Below are positions 1 through 7,177 of a stretch of DNA of 19,271 bases, in pieces (position 1 is the stretch's first letter; each line of letters starts with the position of its first letter). The stretch comes from Stramenopiles sp. TOSAG23-3. Its lineage: Eukaryota; Sar. A program made the position numbers and the translations under genes. The DNA lies in NCBI GenBank assembly GCA_900128585.1, contig LT642375.1:554-19824 (forward strand). The letters are read 5' to 3'. Below the pieces are notes generated by a model that did not search any database, had not been told where the DNA came from, and was given only the letters and a program-made list of their open reading frames with translations.

Positions 1-986
1 AGCTGAGAGCTCCCGAGCACGAAATGTTTTTTTTAATCCAAGCCTATTGCATGTTGCTAGCGTGCAACAGGGAGGGCAAGAAAAAAACATTTCGTCGGCC
101 GAGACGCCTATACCTATAGAATCACGCTGGACAAACCAAACCACGATTAAGGAAATATTTCTTTAAGGAATATATATATATATTGTGGATATGTAAACGA
201 GGTATACTTTATCACTTTTTTAATCTTATTTAATTGTTATAAATAGATGAGTGACACTTGCTTGTTCTAGCTGATATAGGCAAGATAATAATAATTCTAT
301 TTGATGAGAGTATACTTTTCTCGTAGTCTTTTACTACTTTAATAGTTGGTCTACCTTCTTCTTTATTACCAAAGGTAGAAGAAGAAGAAGAAGAAGAAAG
401 AGGAAGGAAAGAATGTCGATCGACGATTGCCGCCGTTTCCAATTACAACGCTATTTCTATATTAATTTTGAAAATATAAAATCTTTTTTTATTATTTATT
501 TATTAGGCGCGTTTTTTTTTCATTTTTTTTTTAATTAATTTTTTCAATTCTTTCTTCTTGTTATTTACATATATTAAAATAAAAAATGATGAAGAGAACC
601 GACCTTCTTCGTTCTTCTAAAAAAAAAAAAACTACTACTCTTCTTCTCTTTTTTTCCCCTTCTTTCTTCTTGTGTTACCAAGAAGCATATTATACGGTAC
701 GGTTCCTGTTCCGAACGGGTCACTGTATTTGGTACGTAATTATAGCTGTTTAAGATTGGATTGAACAATGATGTCTTTCCTTCTTCTTCTTTCATTTGTC
801 TCTTTGCTGTTGCCTTAAGTGTCAAGTGTAGTACCAGCAACAAACCATTCGTATCACCCACGGTTTGCTTGCGACGAGCTTTCTCCTGTTTTAACAAACT
901 TCAAGGCGTGCGTGGAGCGAGTGCGAGGTTGGGGTAAGGTCCTACCTACAAGCCAACCAGCGTGATACATAAACGCAAACCCTTCC
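1..986. other. AT-rich spacer upstream of the SANT gene
   Basis: I see no supportable gene here. The stretch is AT-rich with a short TA run near 169-182, a GAA/AGA run near 366-395, and several T- or A-homopolymers. Reading frames in it encode only low-complexity Ser/Phe/Lys strings. The last 80 bases before the ATG at 987 become GC-richer, as is usual for the immediate upstream regions of genes in this window. Confidence 0.6.
20..94. repeat. 14-bp perfect inverted repeat with nested hairpin
   Basis: Bases 20-33 (cgaaatgttttttt) are the exact reverse complement of bases 81-94 (aaaaaaacatttcg). The 47-base loop contains a second small stem, gttgc near 53-57 with gcaac near 64-68. It could be a hairpin in a transcript, a small inverted-repeat element, or chance in AT-rich DNA. 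No gene boundary nearby decides between these. Confidence 0.5.
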
Positions 987-1613
987 ATGTCGTCGGGGTC
1001 GTACGGGTTCCCTGCGTTTGGTGGTAACTCCTCCGCCCCCTCTACGGACGCCTGCGGCAGGCCCCGAAAGAACAGCCTTACGGAGTTGGGAGCAGACAGC
1101 GGTTTTGGTCGGCCCCGGGGCGGGTCGTTGGATATGTCGGCCTTGATTTACGACGCTCCAACGTCCCCCGGGGGGGGGGCAGGCATGGCCATGTTCTCTG
1201 GCGGGAACCAACAAACCGTTAGCAAATCAAAGCATGACAGCTTCGTCCTTTCCCCCAGCAAGATGCCGATGTTGCCATTAGACGGGGAGAACTCGCTCCT
1301 GCCGTTCGACCTCAACGGGGAAAACAGCATGCAGTACATACACCCGGGCCCGCCGGCGGGGGACGCAGGGGGGGCCTTAGATTTTTCCCTGAGCGGGATA
1401 TTTTCTCCCGGGAAGGTGGACCCCCGACCAAAGTCGGCCCCGAGGGTGAAGGCTGGGTCCCTGTCTCTGTCCCCTGCGGTCCGCCCGCAGCTCCACTCCC
1501 CATTTTTTTCCGCCAGCCACAAGACCCCGTCCACGAACCGGCAGGCCGGGCGCCCCCCCCCGTTTTCATTAGACCAGGACCTGGCGGCGCTGGGGGGGGG
1601 GGAAGTACAGTAG
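987..1613 (+). CDS. SANT/Myb-like protein, N-terminal part (frame ends at a G11 run)
   Basis: This 208-residue open frame begins with an ATG at 987 and ends in TAG at 1611-1613. It is rich in Ser, Pro, Gly and Asn, with repeated short Ser-Pro segments such as SPSKMP, SPGK and LSLSPA; it looks disordered and holds no domain I recognise. Its stop comes just after an 11-G run (1592-1602). Only 10 bases later the second frame opens, and reading that frame back to the G run gives an uninterrupted GGGKYSSNSLMVLDG continuation. That spacing is too tight for two eukaryotic genes, so I take this as the N-terminal third of one protein whose frame is broken by one base in the homopolymer. Other long runs in the gene (G10 at 1170-1179, C9 at 1553-1561) do not break the frame. 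Confidence 0.75.
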   Translation: MSSGSYGFPAFGGNSSAPSTDACGRPRKNSLTELGADSGFGRPRGGSLDMSALIYDAPTSPGGGAGMAMFSGGNQQTVSKSKHDSFVLSPSKMPMLPLDGENSLLPFDLNGENSMQYIHPGPPAGDAGGALDFSLSGIFSPGKVDPRPKSAPRVKAGSLSLSPAVRPQLHSPFFSASHKTPSTNRQAGRPPPFSLDQDLAALGGGEVQ

Positions 1614-1623
1614 CAACAGCCTC

Positions 1624-2871
1624 ATGGTCCTCGACGGAAGCTTCACGGTGTCCGCCAAAGGCATGTTCCCCCACGACCAGTTCGAGGCCATGGGGGAAAG
1701 CCTTTTCCTCGCCGCACCGCGCCGGCCGGGGCGGAAGCCCGGCCTGAATGGCAAGAAGCAGTACCCGGGCAAGCCCGTGGCCCCTGCCGTGCCCGAGAAG
1801 ACCTTGGAAAGGTGGACGGAGGACGATTTTAGGCTGTTTGACCAGGTCCTGGCGAAGGAGAGGGACACGTCGTCGTGCAATGACGTGGTTTCCTTCATCG
1901 CATTCATGTACCTGGACCTGAAGAAGTCGCACTTGGGCATGCGGTCGGTTGTCAACTACTACAACCAGGAGAAGGGGAAAATGGAGAAAATACTTATGGG
2001 GGCAGCGGCCGTCGGGGGGAAGCGCCGGGGAAGGGGGGAGGAGGACAAGAATTGTTACATAGCCGTCAACAAGCTGCACTGGTACGACCAGGTCAAGGCC
2101 CTGCGCCAGTTTCGGGCCATGTGGGCGCAGACGAAGTGGGCCAGCATTCGAATCCTTGGCTGGAGCAATGCTAACAAGGAGACAAAGACAAGGTTCCGCA
2201 GCGAACTGCACCGGCAGGTGCGCGCGATAACGGGCGGGGCGCCAGGGATGGACGCTGGCATCACCGGCCCAGAGAGCGGCGCCGGCAGCAAGCGGCGGCG
2301 CGTCTTAGCGGGCGCGAGCAAGCCCTTGTCCAACATCATGAACATGGCGCCCCGCCAAGCGCAGTCAGGGGCGTGCTCCTCACCGCATCGTCATGCCGAA
2401 CCTCCGGATGCTCCCGGGGCCACCTCTTCCGCCCAGGGGGATGTGGCGCCAGCGCCCCGGCATCCGGGAGGAAAGACCGTGCCCGAGGAGCTGTGCCTCC
2501 AGCTTGTGCCGAGAAGCGTGGCGGCGGAACGAATAGCCCAAAGAAGTCAGCTAAACCCCAACATACAGTACTACCTCCCCTCCTCGAAACGGGTGGTAAG
2601 CGTCCTGAAGGCGATGTCGAAGCGTTGGAAAGTGTCTTCTTTCTTTTCGCCGTTCGTTCAGTCGGGGAAGTGCAGGGAAACTAGCCACCTCCCGCGGCTG
2701 TTTCCGATAGCAGACAAACGCCATCCTGGTTGGGATTGCGACGACACGAGCATTACCGTGCGCGATATTTTCTGCGCAATGGGCTGCCCCACACCGTTTA
2801 TGATGGAGTACGAATGGTCCGACAGCAGTGTTCTGAGTGATGACGCGACACCGGGGAAGAATGGTTTATAA
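1624..2871 (+). CDS. SANT/Myb-like domain protein, C-terminal part
   Basis: This frame (415 residues from the ATG at 1624; open back to about 1603) probably continues the protein starting at 987. A SANT/Myb-like segment lies at about residues 61-118: RWTEDDFRLFDQVL as helix 1, a hydrophobic middle helix, and GMRSVVNYYNQEKGK as a plausible third helix, resembling ELM2-SANT and corepressor SANT domains. Basic patches flank it: RRPGRKPG (33-40, AT-hook-like), KRRGRG (133-138) and SKRRRV (222-227, possible nuclear signal). A Pro/Ala/Ser-rich linker follows, then a conserved-looking C-terminal block, PIADKRHPGWDCDDTSITVR (361-380) and PFMMEYEW, which I do not recognise. A nuclear DNA- or chromatin-binding role is inferred from the SANT resemblance alone; that assignment is moderate. 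Confidence 0.7.
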   Translation: MVLDGSFTVSAKGMFPHDQFEAMGESLFLAAPRRPGRKPGLNGKKQYPGKPVAPAVPEKTLERWTEDDFRLFDQVLAKERDTSSCNDVVSFIAFMYLDLKKSHLGMRSVVNYYNQEKGKMEKILMGAAAVGGKRRGRGEEDKNCYIAVNKLHWYDQVKALRQFRAMWAQTKWASIRILGWSNANKETKTRFRSELHRQVRAITGGAPGMDAGITGPESGAGSKRRRVLAGASKPLSNIMNMAPRQAQSGACSSPHRHAEPPDAPGATSSAQGDVAPAPRHPGGKTVPEELCLQLVPRSVAAERIAQRSQLNPNIQYYLPSSKRVVSVLKAMSKRWKVSSFFSPFVQSGKCRETSHLPRLFPIADKRHPGWDCDDTSITVRDIFCAMGCPTPFMMEYEWSDSSVLSDDATPGKNGL

Positions 2872-3340
2872 CTGATTTGTTTTACACTGTAAAGACATGG
2901 CGCCCACGAGTTTAGTTAACGAACTTTTATGTTAAAGAAAAGAAGCAACATTTTTTTATAGCTCTACTGAGCTGAATTAGGTTTTTTTCGTATTAGCTAC
3001 TTGAAGAAATTATGACTAAATTTTAGGGTTTGTAAAACTTAAAACGCTTTACGAGAATTTTACGTTTAATAATTTACGTTATATCATTAACCTAGGGTTA
3101 GGGACAGGGTTACATACTATATCATTAATTTGTTTTTTTTTCAATAACCCTATTAGAATGTATAAATCTAGATTTCAGTTCGCGGTACAATAATTTTAAT
3201 TACTTAAAATAACAGCATCATTAATAAGTTGATAATAAATTTACTTGGTACGTACCAAAATACAAGGAAATTTCGGGAATAAGTAACAAAATGATAACGT
3301 TAGGAAGGACACGAAAACGCACAAAGTCAGCGATCGGGCA
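2872..3340. other. Spacer between convergent genes
   Basis: This AT-rich 3'-to-3' spacer separates the SANT gene from the cyclophilin gene and should hold both 3' UTRs and polyadenylation sites. It contains a single run of telomere-like words near 3092-3112 (cctagggttagggacagggt) that is far too short to be a telomere tract, and a perfect 14-base palindrome ttggtacgtaccaa at 3245-3258. I see no gene. Confidence 0.5.
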
Positions 3341-4123
3341 TTACCTATCTTTTTGCACTATGGCAGACTTGCACCGTTGTCTGCAGAGTCCAATTATTCG
3401 ACAGAAGCACGTTAAACACAGGTACAGGACAACGATGGCAAAGGCGTGGCCGGGGAGGCTTGTCGGCATGTTCTGTTCCAATCTATTTTCATACACGAGG
3501 ATTTCCCCAAAGGTGGTCTCGAAGATTCTTTTTCCACCCGGTACAAGGATCTTACATTCCTTCAAGTAATCTAGCTTTGGAAAATTTTTCTTCAGGTAAT
3601 TGTACCCCAACGTTTTGAGCTTTCCCTGGTCGACGCCTTGTCCATTCTTTTGAAACCCCGCTAAGTCACCGTACTCTGCGTTGAAACTATGCAACACGCG
3701 GAGGCTGCTCTTCTTGATGAACCCAAACGGTGTTTCCCAGGGCGACTTTCCCAGCGATTTTACCGTTCCAAGGGTGAAGAAAACGTGATGAGTTCTTGAA
3801 TTTGCCCCCGACCCCGCAAAGCTAAGGTACCCGTCCTCGAACGTAATGTCGATATCGATATCGTCGGGAATGGCCTTCCACTTTTCCATCTTGGAGGCGT
3901 CGGGCGGGTGGCCAAACTGTAGCAAGAAGTTGGGGACAACCCGGTACAACGCTTGGTTGTCAAAAAACTTGTTTTCAACAAGGTCTAAAAATCGGGCTGC
4001 CCCGTTCGGTGCCCAGCTCTGGTGTATTTCTATCTCAAAGGTACCCTTCGTCGACCCACAAGCGACCGTAACAACGTCGGGACCGCCACCCTTCGGTTTT
4101 CTCAGAGCACCAGGGCCTTTCAT
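3341..4123 (-). CDS. Cyclophilin-type peptidyl-prolyl isomerase with C-terminal membrane anchor
   Basis: Cyclophilins catalyse cis-trans isomerisation of X-Pro bonds. The 260-residue product from the ATG at 4123 carries the fold's landmarks: FEIEI and AARFLDLV near the start, the active-site block LYRVVPNFLLQFG with Arg61, Phe66 and Gln69 spaced as R55/F60/Q63 of human cyclophilin A, then SRTHHVFFTLG in place of the usual (S/T)QxFF strand, SPWETPFGFI, and the C-terminal FPKLDYLKECKIL strand. The Gln of the common Q-V/F-F motif appears to be His. After the domain comes a hydrophobic segment, about residues 227-246, followed by a short basic tail, which suggests a C-tail-anchored protein on an internal membrane. 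The frame is open to a GTG at 4144, but the ATG at 4123 is the better eukaryotic start. No signal peptide is visible. Confidence 0.93.
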   Translation of the reverse strand: MKGPGALRKPKGGGPDVVTVACGSTKGTFEIEIHQSWAPNGAARFLDLVENKFFDNQALYRVVPNFLLQFGHPPDASKMEKWKAIPDDIDIDITFEDGYLSFAGSGANSRTHHVFFTLGTVKSLGKSPWETPFGFIKKSSLRVLHSFNAEYGDLAGFQKNGQGVDQGKLKTLGYNYLKKNFPKLDYLKECKILVPGGKRIFETTFGEILVYENRLEQNMPTSLPGHAFAIVVLYLCLTCFCRIIGLCRQRCKSAIVQKDR

Positions 4124-4599
4124 TCCCGCACACGGTAAACCCACACTTCTATAACAACGAACAAAACTAAAACGAATACAAAAAAACTAAAACCTTCCTT
4201 CTCTCTCTGTGTGTGTCTATCTACCTCTCATTTTATCTTTACATCTAATTCAATTTTCTTTCCTTATTCTTTTCTCATTCTTTCTTTTTACATTCCTGGT
4301 AGAAGTAGTAAATATTTAGATATTGTTTTGATATTGACAACAAATGAGAACGAAGAACTGCGATCATTCTTCTTCATTCACATTTTTATTATGTTTTTTA
4401 TGTTACTGTATTATATTTATTATAATCTCGTCGGCTTTCCTACCCTCGCCACATCACATCTAACTCCGCCCTAAATACCTAAATAACTCTTTATGCTGTA
4501 CCTGTCTATTACATCCTAACTATTAATATATCAAGTATACTAAACGTGTAATACAAATACGGATATCAAATACATCAGAATACCATACAAGTATGTAGG
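4124..4599. other. AT/pyrimidine-rich spacer
   Basis: Upstream of the minus-strand cyclophilin gene lies AT-rich DNA with a CT/TG-rich stretch at about 4196-4240 and many short T runs. The reading frames here encode only Phe/Ile/Ser strings. I find no gene. It probably holds the cyclophilin promoter and 5' leader. Confidence 0.5.
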
Positions 4600-4895
4600 A
4601 GGCTCGTGAATTGGCACACGAAATCCCGCGCAGGACTTTATTGGGTATACATATACTGCTTTTAAGAATATCCTCCTTGCGGGAGAAAACTGAAATTCCA
4701 CATATGTCTCTTCATCAGTTCTGCAAGATAAGAATGCAGAAGGCGACTCATCAAAAATTTGCTTTTTTTCAAAAAGAAATGACATCTTCAAAAATTCGAC
4801 AATTGCCCAAACCATCTTTCTCTGTCGAAGAATACCCGAATGAACCCCTTACCGCTCCTGTCGGCTTTCCATATCCCGTCTATACTCGGTCTTTA
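4600..4895 (-). pseudogene. Molybdenum cofactor sulfurase (MOCOS/ABA3-like) fragment, decayed
   Basis: MOCOS sulfurates the molybdenum cofactor of aldehyde and xanthine oxidases; it joins a NifS-like class V aminotransferase domain to a MOSC domain. Read downwards on the minus strand, this piece matches the junction. ILCKDR, then GKPTGAVRGSFGYSSTEKD (4870-4814), resembles the end of the NifS-like domain, where the family has CGD..DxIxGKPTGAVRVSFGYMST. After one extra base near 4813 the frame changes and VWAIVEFLKMSFL continues. FLKAVYVYPIKSCAGFRV (ending near 4615) then matches the MOSC N-terminal motif. A TAG lies in frame at 4882-4880. The catalytic part of the NifS domain and the rest of the MOSC domain are absent, and there is no room for the remainder before the cyclophilin gene. 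The DNA is AT-richer than the active genes here. I call it a relic; an intron-split gene is less likely given the stop and frameshift. Confidence 0.72.
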
Positions 4896-4900
4896 CACAA

Positions 4901-4968
4901 AATCGCTGCAGGAATTAAACCCACAATCTCCAGCAAGAAGCCGGTGCTCTATCTTTGAGCTAGCGATT
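4901..4968 (-). other. tRNA-like cloverleaf sequence (possible tRNA relic)
   Basis: On the minus strand 68 bases fold as a cloverleaf: acceptor AATCGCT (4968-4962) pairs perfectly with AGCGATT (4907-4901); D arm GCTC-AAAGATA-GAGC; anticodon arm CCGG-CTTCTTG-CTGG; five-base variable loop; T arm GTGGG-TTTAATT-CCTGC with G-T pairs. If read normally the anticodon is TCT (Arg). Departures from a working nuclear tRNA are one linker base before the D stem, no GG in the D loop, a 4-bp anticodon stem, T at position 37, and no C in the T loop. It may be a degenerate or organelle-derived tRNA, or coincidence next to the MOCOS relic. Confidence 0.3.
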
Positions 4969-5143
4969 AAAAACTCACGACTAGAATCAACTAGATGGCG
5001 AGAAAATCATATATATTGATTTTTTTCAATTTTCAATTTCCTTAATTGATATTCAGAATCATATTTGAGACCTTGCGGTCCCGAAGTTAAGTTCTTTTTT
5101 AAATTGAAAAGAATAGATATAATTGATTCACCAGGGAGACTGG

Positions 5144-6259
5144 TTATCTTGTGCAGTTCAAGTATACATCGCGTAGGTATACACCGCGTAGATGATCGGT
5201 GAAGTTCCACCTGTGGGTGATATGGTCGAGTAATGTCTTTTTGATTTCGGCCTCTGTGTCGTGGTCTGGCAATTTGCTTCTTCTGCCAAATTTTCTGCGA
5301 AGGAATGCTTTCAATTCTTCTAGCCTGTTGTAGTGACTGTACCCGATTTCTTCCAACAAAGCTCGCAGTTCTTTAAAATGTTTTTTGCCTACGTTGAGAT
5401 AAACACAATTCCGGTAAAAGTGCCCTTTATTGCAGTTGTGATATTTATCGTTGTGAAGGGCGAAAAGAGCAAGCGCGCCATGTTTGATCCCATCGATGCG
5501 CAGATCACAATTTTCGTTTCTTACACTGCCCTTGGTGTAACCAAAAAGTTTCTCGCAAACTTCACGCGGCTTATTGAAGAATTTAACCGTCCTGGTGCCA
5601 TGGTTGATATTTTGGATGATCGTATCTTCTTCTTTGGAATTCCCTTTTAATCGTTCCCAAATGTAATCATCGACAAGTTCTTTGCTTATCACGTCCATAG
5701 CGCTTTTTAAATGGCCCAAATTGGAGTTAGGGAAACAGCGTTCATGCATTGAAACGATAAATTCAGGGGGAAATTCAAGTATTGCCTTCTTCCAGTTACG
5801 ATTCTTGCCCCTGGTCGTGTTCCCCTGCTGCCTGGCGAACGATTGCTGCCTGGCTTGGCCTGCTTCTGACTTCTTAGTTTGCTTAACGGCGGGCTTAGCA
5901 GCTGGCACAGAAGCTTTAGCAGAAGTTTGTTGCCATTTTGCAGCTAATTTGGACTTAATCGTCCAACTTCTGACGTAATTGTCGCCTCTTTTCATTGGAA
6001 TTATGTACTTAGCCGCCGCTGCTTTCTTTTCTGCTGGCTTAGCTGCTGCATCTTTGGCCAATTCCTGAAATGCTCGCCAATGCTCGGCCGGGCCGGACGG
6101 GGATGTTGGGCATCGCCGGTCATGAGGTGCGAGCCCGTTAATCTTCGGCCCCGGGTCTTTGGCGGAAGGGGCGGCCTTCTCCTGGGCCAGCTTTGCCTGG
6201 ACCGCTTCAAACAGAACCCCCTTCGGCGCGGGGGTGAACGTGGGCGCGGTAGGATTCAT
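5144..6259 (-). CDS. Unrecognised protein with Ala/Lys-rich N-terminal region
   Basis: I do not recognise this 371-residue protein. Residues 1-155 are low in complexity and rich in Ala, Lys, Pro and Gln (for example AAAKPAEKKAAAAKY), strongly basic and probably disordered. Residues 156-371 look globular: WKKAILEFPPEFIVSMHER, a long segment ending in KFFNKPREVCEKLFGYTKG, then HNDKYHNCNKGHFYRNC (His274, Cys276, His280, Cys285 could bind metal), and a helical, basic C terminus with ELRALLEEIGY and LEELKAFLRRKFGRR. No signal peptide or membrane segment is seen. The second half is noticeably AT-richer than neighbouring genes, so it may be young, transferred or weakly expressed. The last codons overlap a 15-bp tandem duplication that encodes RGVYLRDVYL. 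It is divergent from the beta-helix gene across a 0.9 kb spacer. The continuous frame of over 1.1 kb supports a real gene. Confidence 0.72.
   Translation of the reverse strand: MNPTAPTFTPAPKGVLFEAVQAKLAQEKAAPSAKDPGPKINGLAPHDRRCPTSPSGPAEHWRAFQELAKDAAAKPAEKKAAAAKYIIPMKRGDNYVRSWTIKSKLAAKWQQTSAKASVPAAKPAVKQTKKSEAGQARQQSFARQQGNTTRGKNRNWKKAILEFPPEFIVSMHERCFPNSNLGHLKSAMDVISKELVDDYIWERLKGNSKEEDTIIQNINHGTRTVKFFNKPREVCEKLFGYTKGSVRNENCDLRIDGIKHGALALFALHNDKYHNCNKGHFYRNCVYLNVGKKHFKELRALLEEIGYSHYNRLEELKAFLRRKFGRRSKLPDHDTEAEIKKTLLDHITHRWNFTDHLRGVYLRDVYLNCTR
5162..5191. repeat. 15-bp tandem duplication in the 3' end of the unknown gene
   Basis: gtatacatcgcgtag is followed at once by gtatacaccgcgtag, one mismatch in 15. 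It lies inside the reading frame and duplicates five residues near the C terminus without disturbing the frame. Confidence 0.8.
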
Positions 6260-6276
6260 TTTTGAACGTGGGCGCG
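6235..6276. repeat. 14-bp direct repeat bracketing the start codon of the unknown gene
   Basis: tgaacgtgggcgcg occurs at 6235-6248, inside the coding region, and again at 6263-6276, just upstream of the ATG (6259-6257 on the minus strand). The two copies lie in different frames, so this is a local DNA duplication rather than a protein repeat. It could also be a duplicated regulatory word. Confidence 0.6.
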
Positions 6277-7177
6277 TCGGATAGTGGTTTTGTGTTTGAG
6301 CGAGTAAAATGTTTTTTTCTTTTCTTGCGTTTTTTTGTTTATATGCTAAAAATTAACCTGAATGGATAACATCAAATTTTTTTTGAGTGGTTTAACATCA
6401 AATTGAAACATGTGCGTGAAAGACATTTACGCCTATAGAGGAACAAATCGATGAATGAAATGATCAATTGCATTTTTTAGTTCACTACATATACATAGCA
6501 TTGAAACGATTTTTGGAAAATAGGGATAAGGTTAAGGATTACTAATTAAATATATTACAAATATCTCTTAACAAGGTTGTAAAGAGATATATCTATCTAT
6601 CAATGAAACTAATTTTGTTTTTCCATAATTGTAAGCCAATGTAAATGATGCTAAAAAATTGTGAGTCGGAATGGAATAATTCCTTATTTTAAATAAAGAA
6701 GGAAAAAGAATTTTCTTTCCACTTCTTTCCATCTTCTTCTTTTTAAAACATACTATATAATTAGTTTTTTTTACATAAAATAGATGTCGTCTTCTACAAA
6801 TTTTATTAATAAAATATTTGGCAAGTTCGTTATTATTATTCTATATTTAATATATATTAATACTGGTACCAGGTACAGGTATTATACCTACGGTATAGTA
6901 GCAAGACGTGTTGTATATAATTAAAAAAAATTAAATCTTTTATTATTTGTGATAATATGTTTTTATTAAAAATGAATAGGTGATGTATGTCGTTTTCTTC
7001 TTCTTCTTCTTATATTTTATATAAGCTTCGAGATTGAAAATATAATGAATATTTGCATGATGCACGTTTTCATTTTCTAGCTATTCTATTTGCTTAGATG
7101 AATTTCCAATTCACTCTTTCAATCCACTCGGTGCCTACCTTCGATAAATTCTACCAACTCCCTCCCTCCCTTCACCA
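6260..7177. other. AT-rich divergent spacer
   Basis: This 0.9 kb spacer separates the unknown minus-strand gene from the plus-strand beta-helix gene and must contain both promoters. It is very AT-rich, with a TTC/CTT run near 6997-7010 and many ATT/TAA words. The last bases before the ATG at 7178 turn into a CT-rich leader (ctccctccctcccttcacca). No gene is supportable. Confidence 0.5.

Noticed and set aside
574-897. 107-codon minus-strand frame in the first spacer
   Set aside because: Lys/Glu- and Phe-rich translation of TTC/CTT tracts in AT-rich DNA, with no motif or coding-like composition.
3092-3112. Telomere-like words (agggttagggacagggt)
   Set aside because: There are only two or three imperfect units, in a spacer between two genes; not a telomere or a convincing interstitial tract.
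4124-4144. Seven-codon extension of the cyclophilin to a GTG at 4144
   Set aside because: A GTG start is improbable in a nuclear gene and the ATG at 4123 leaves the complete domain.
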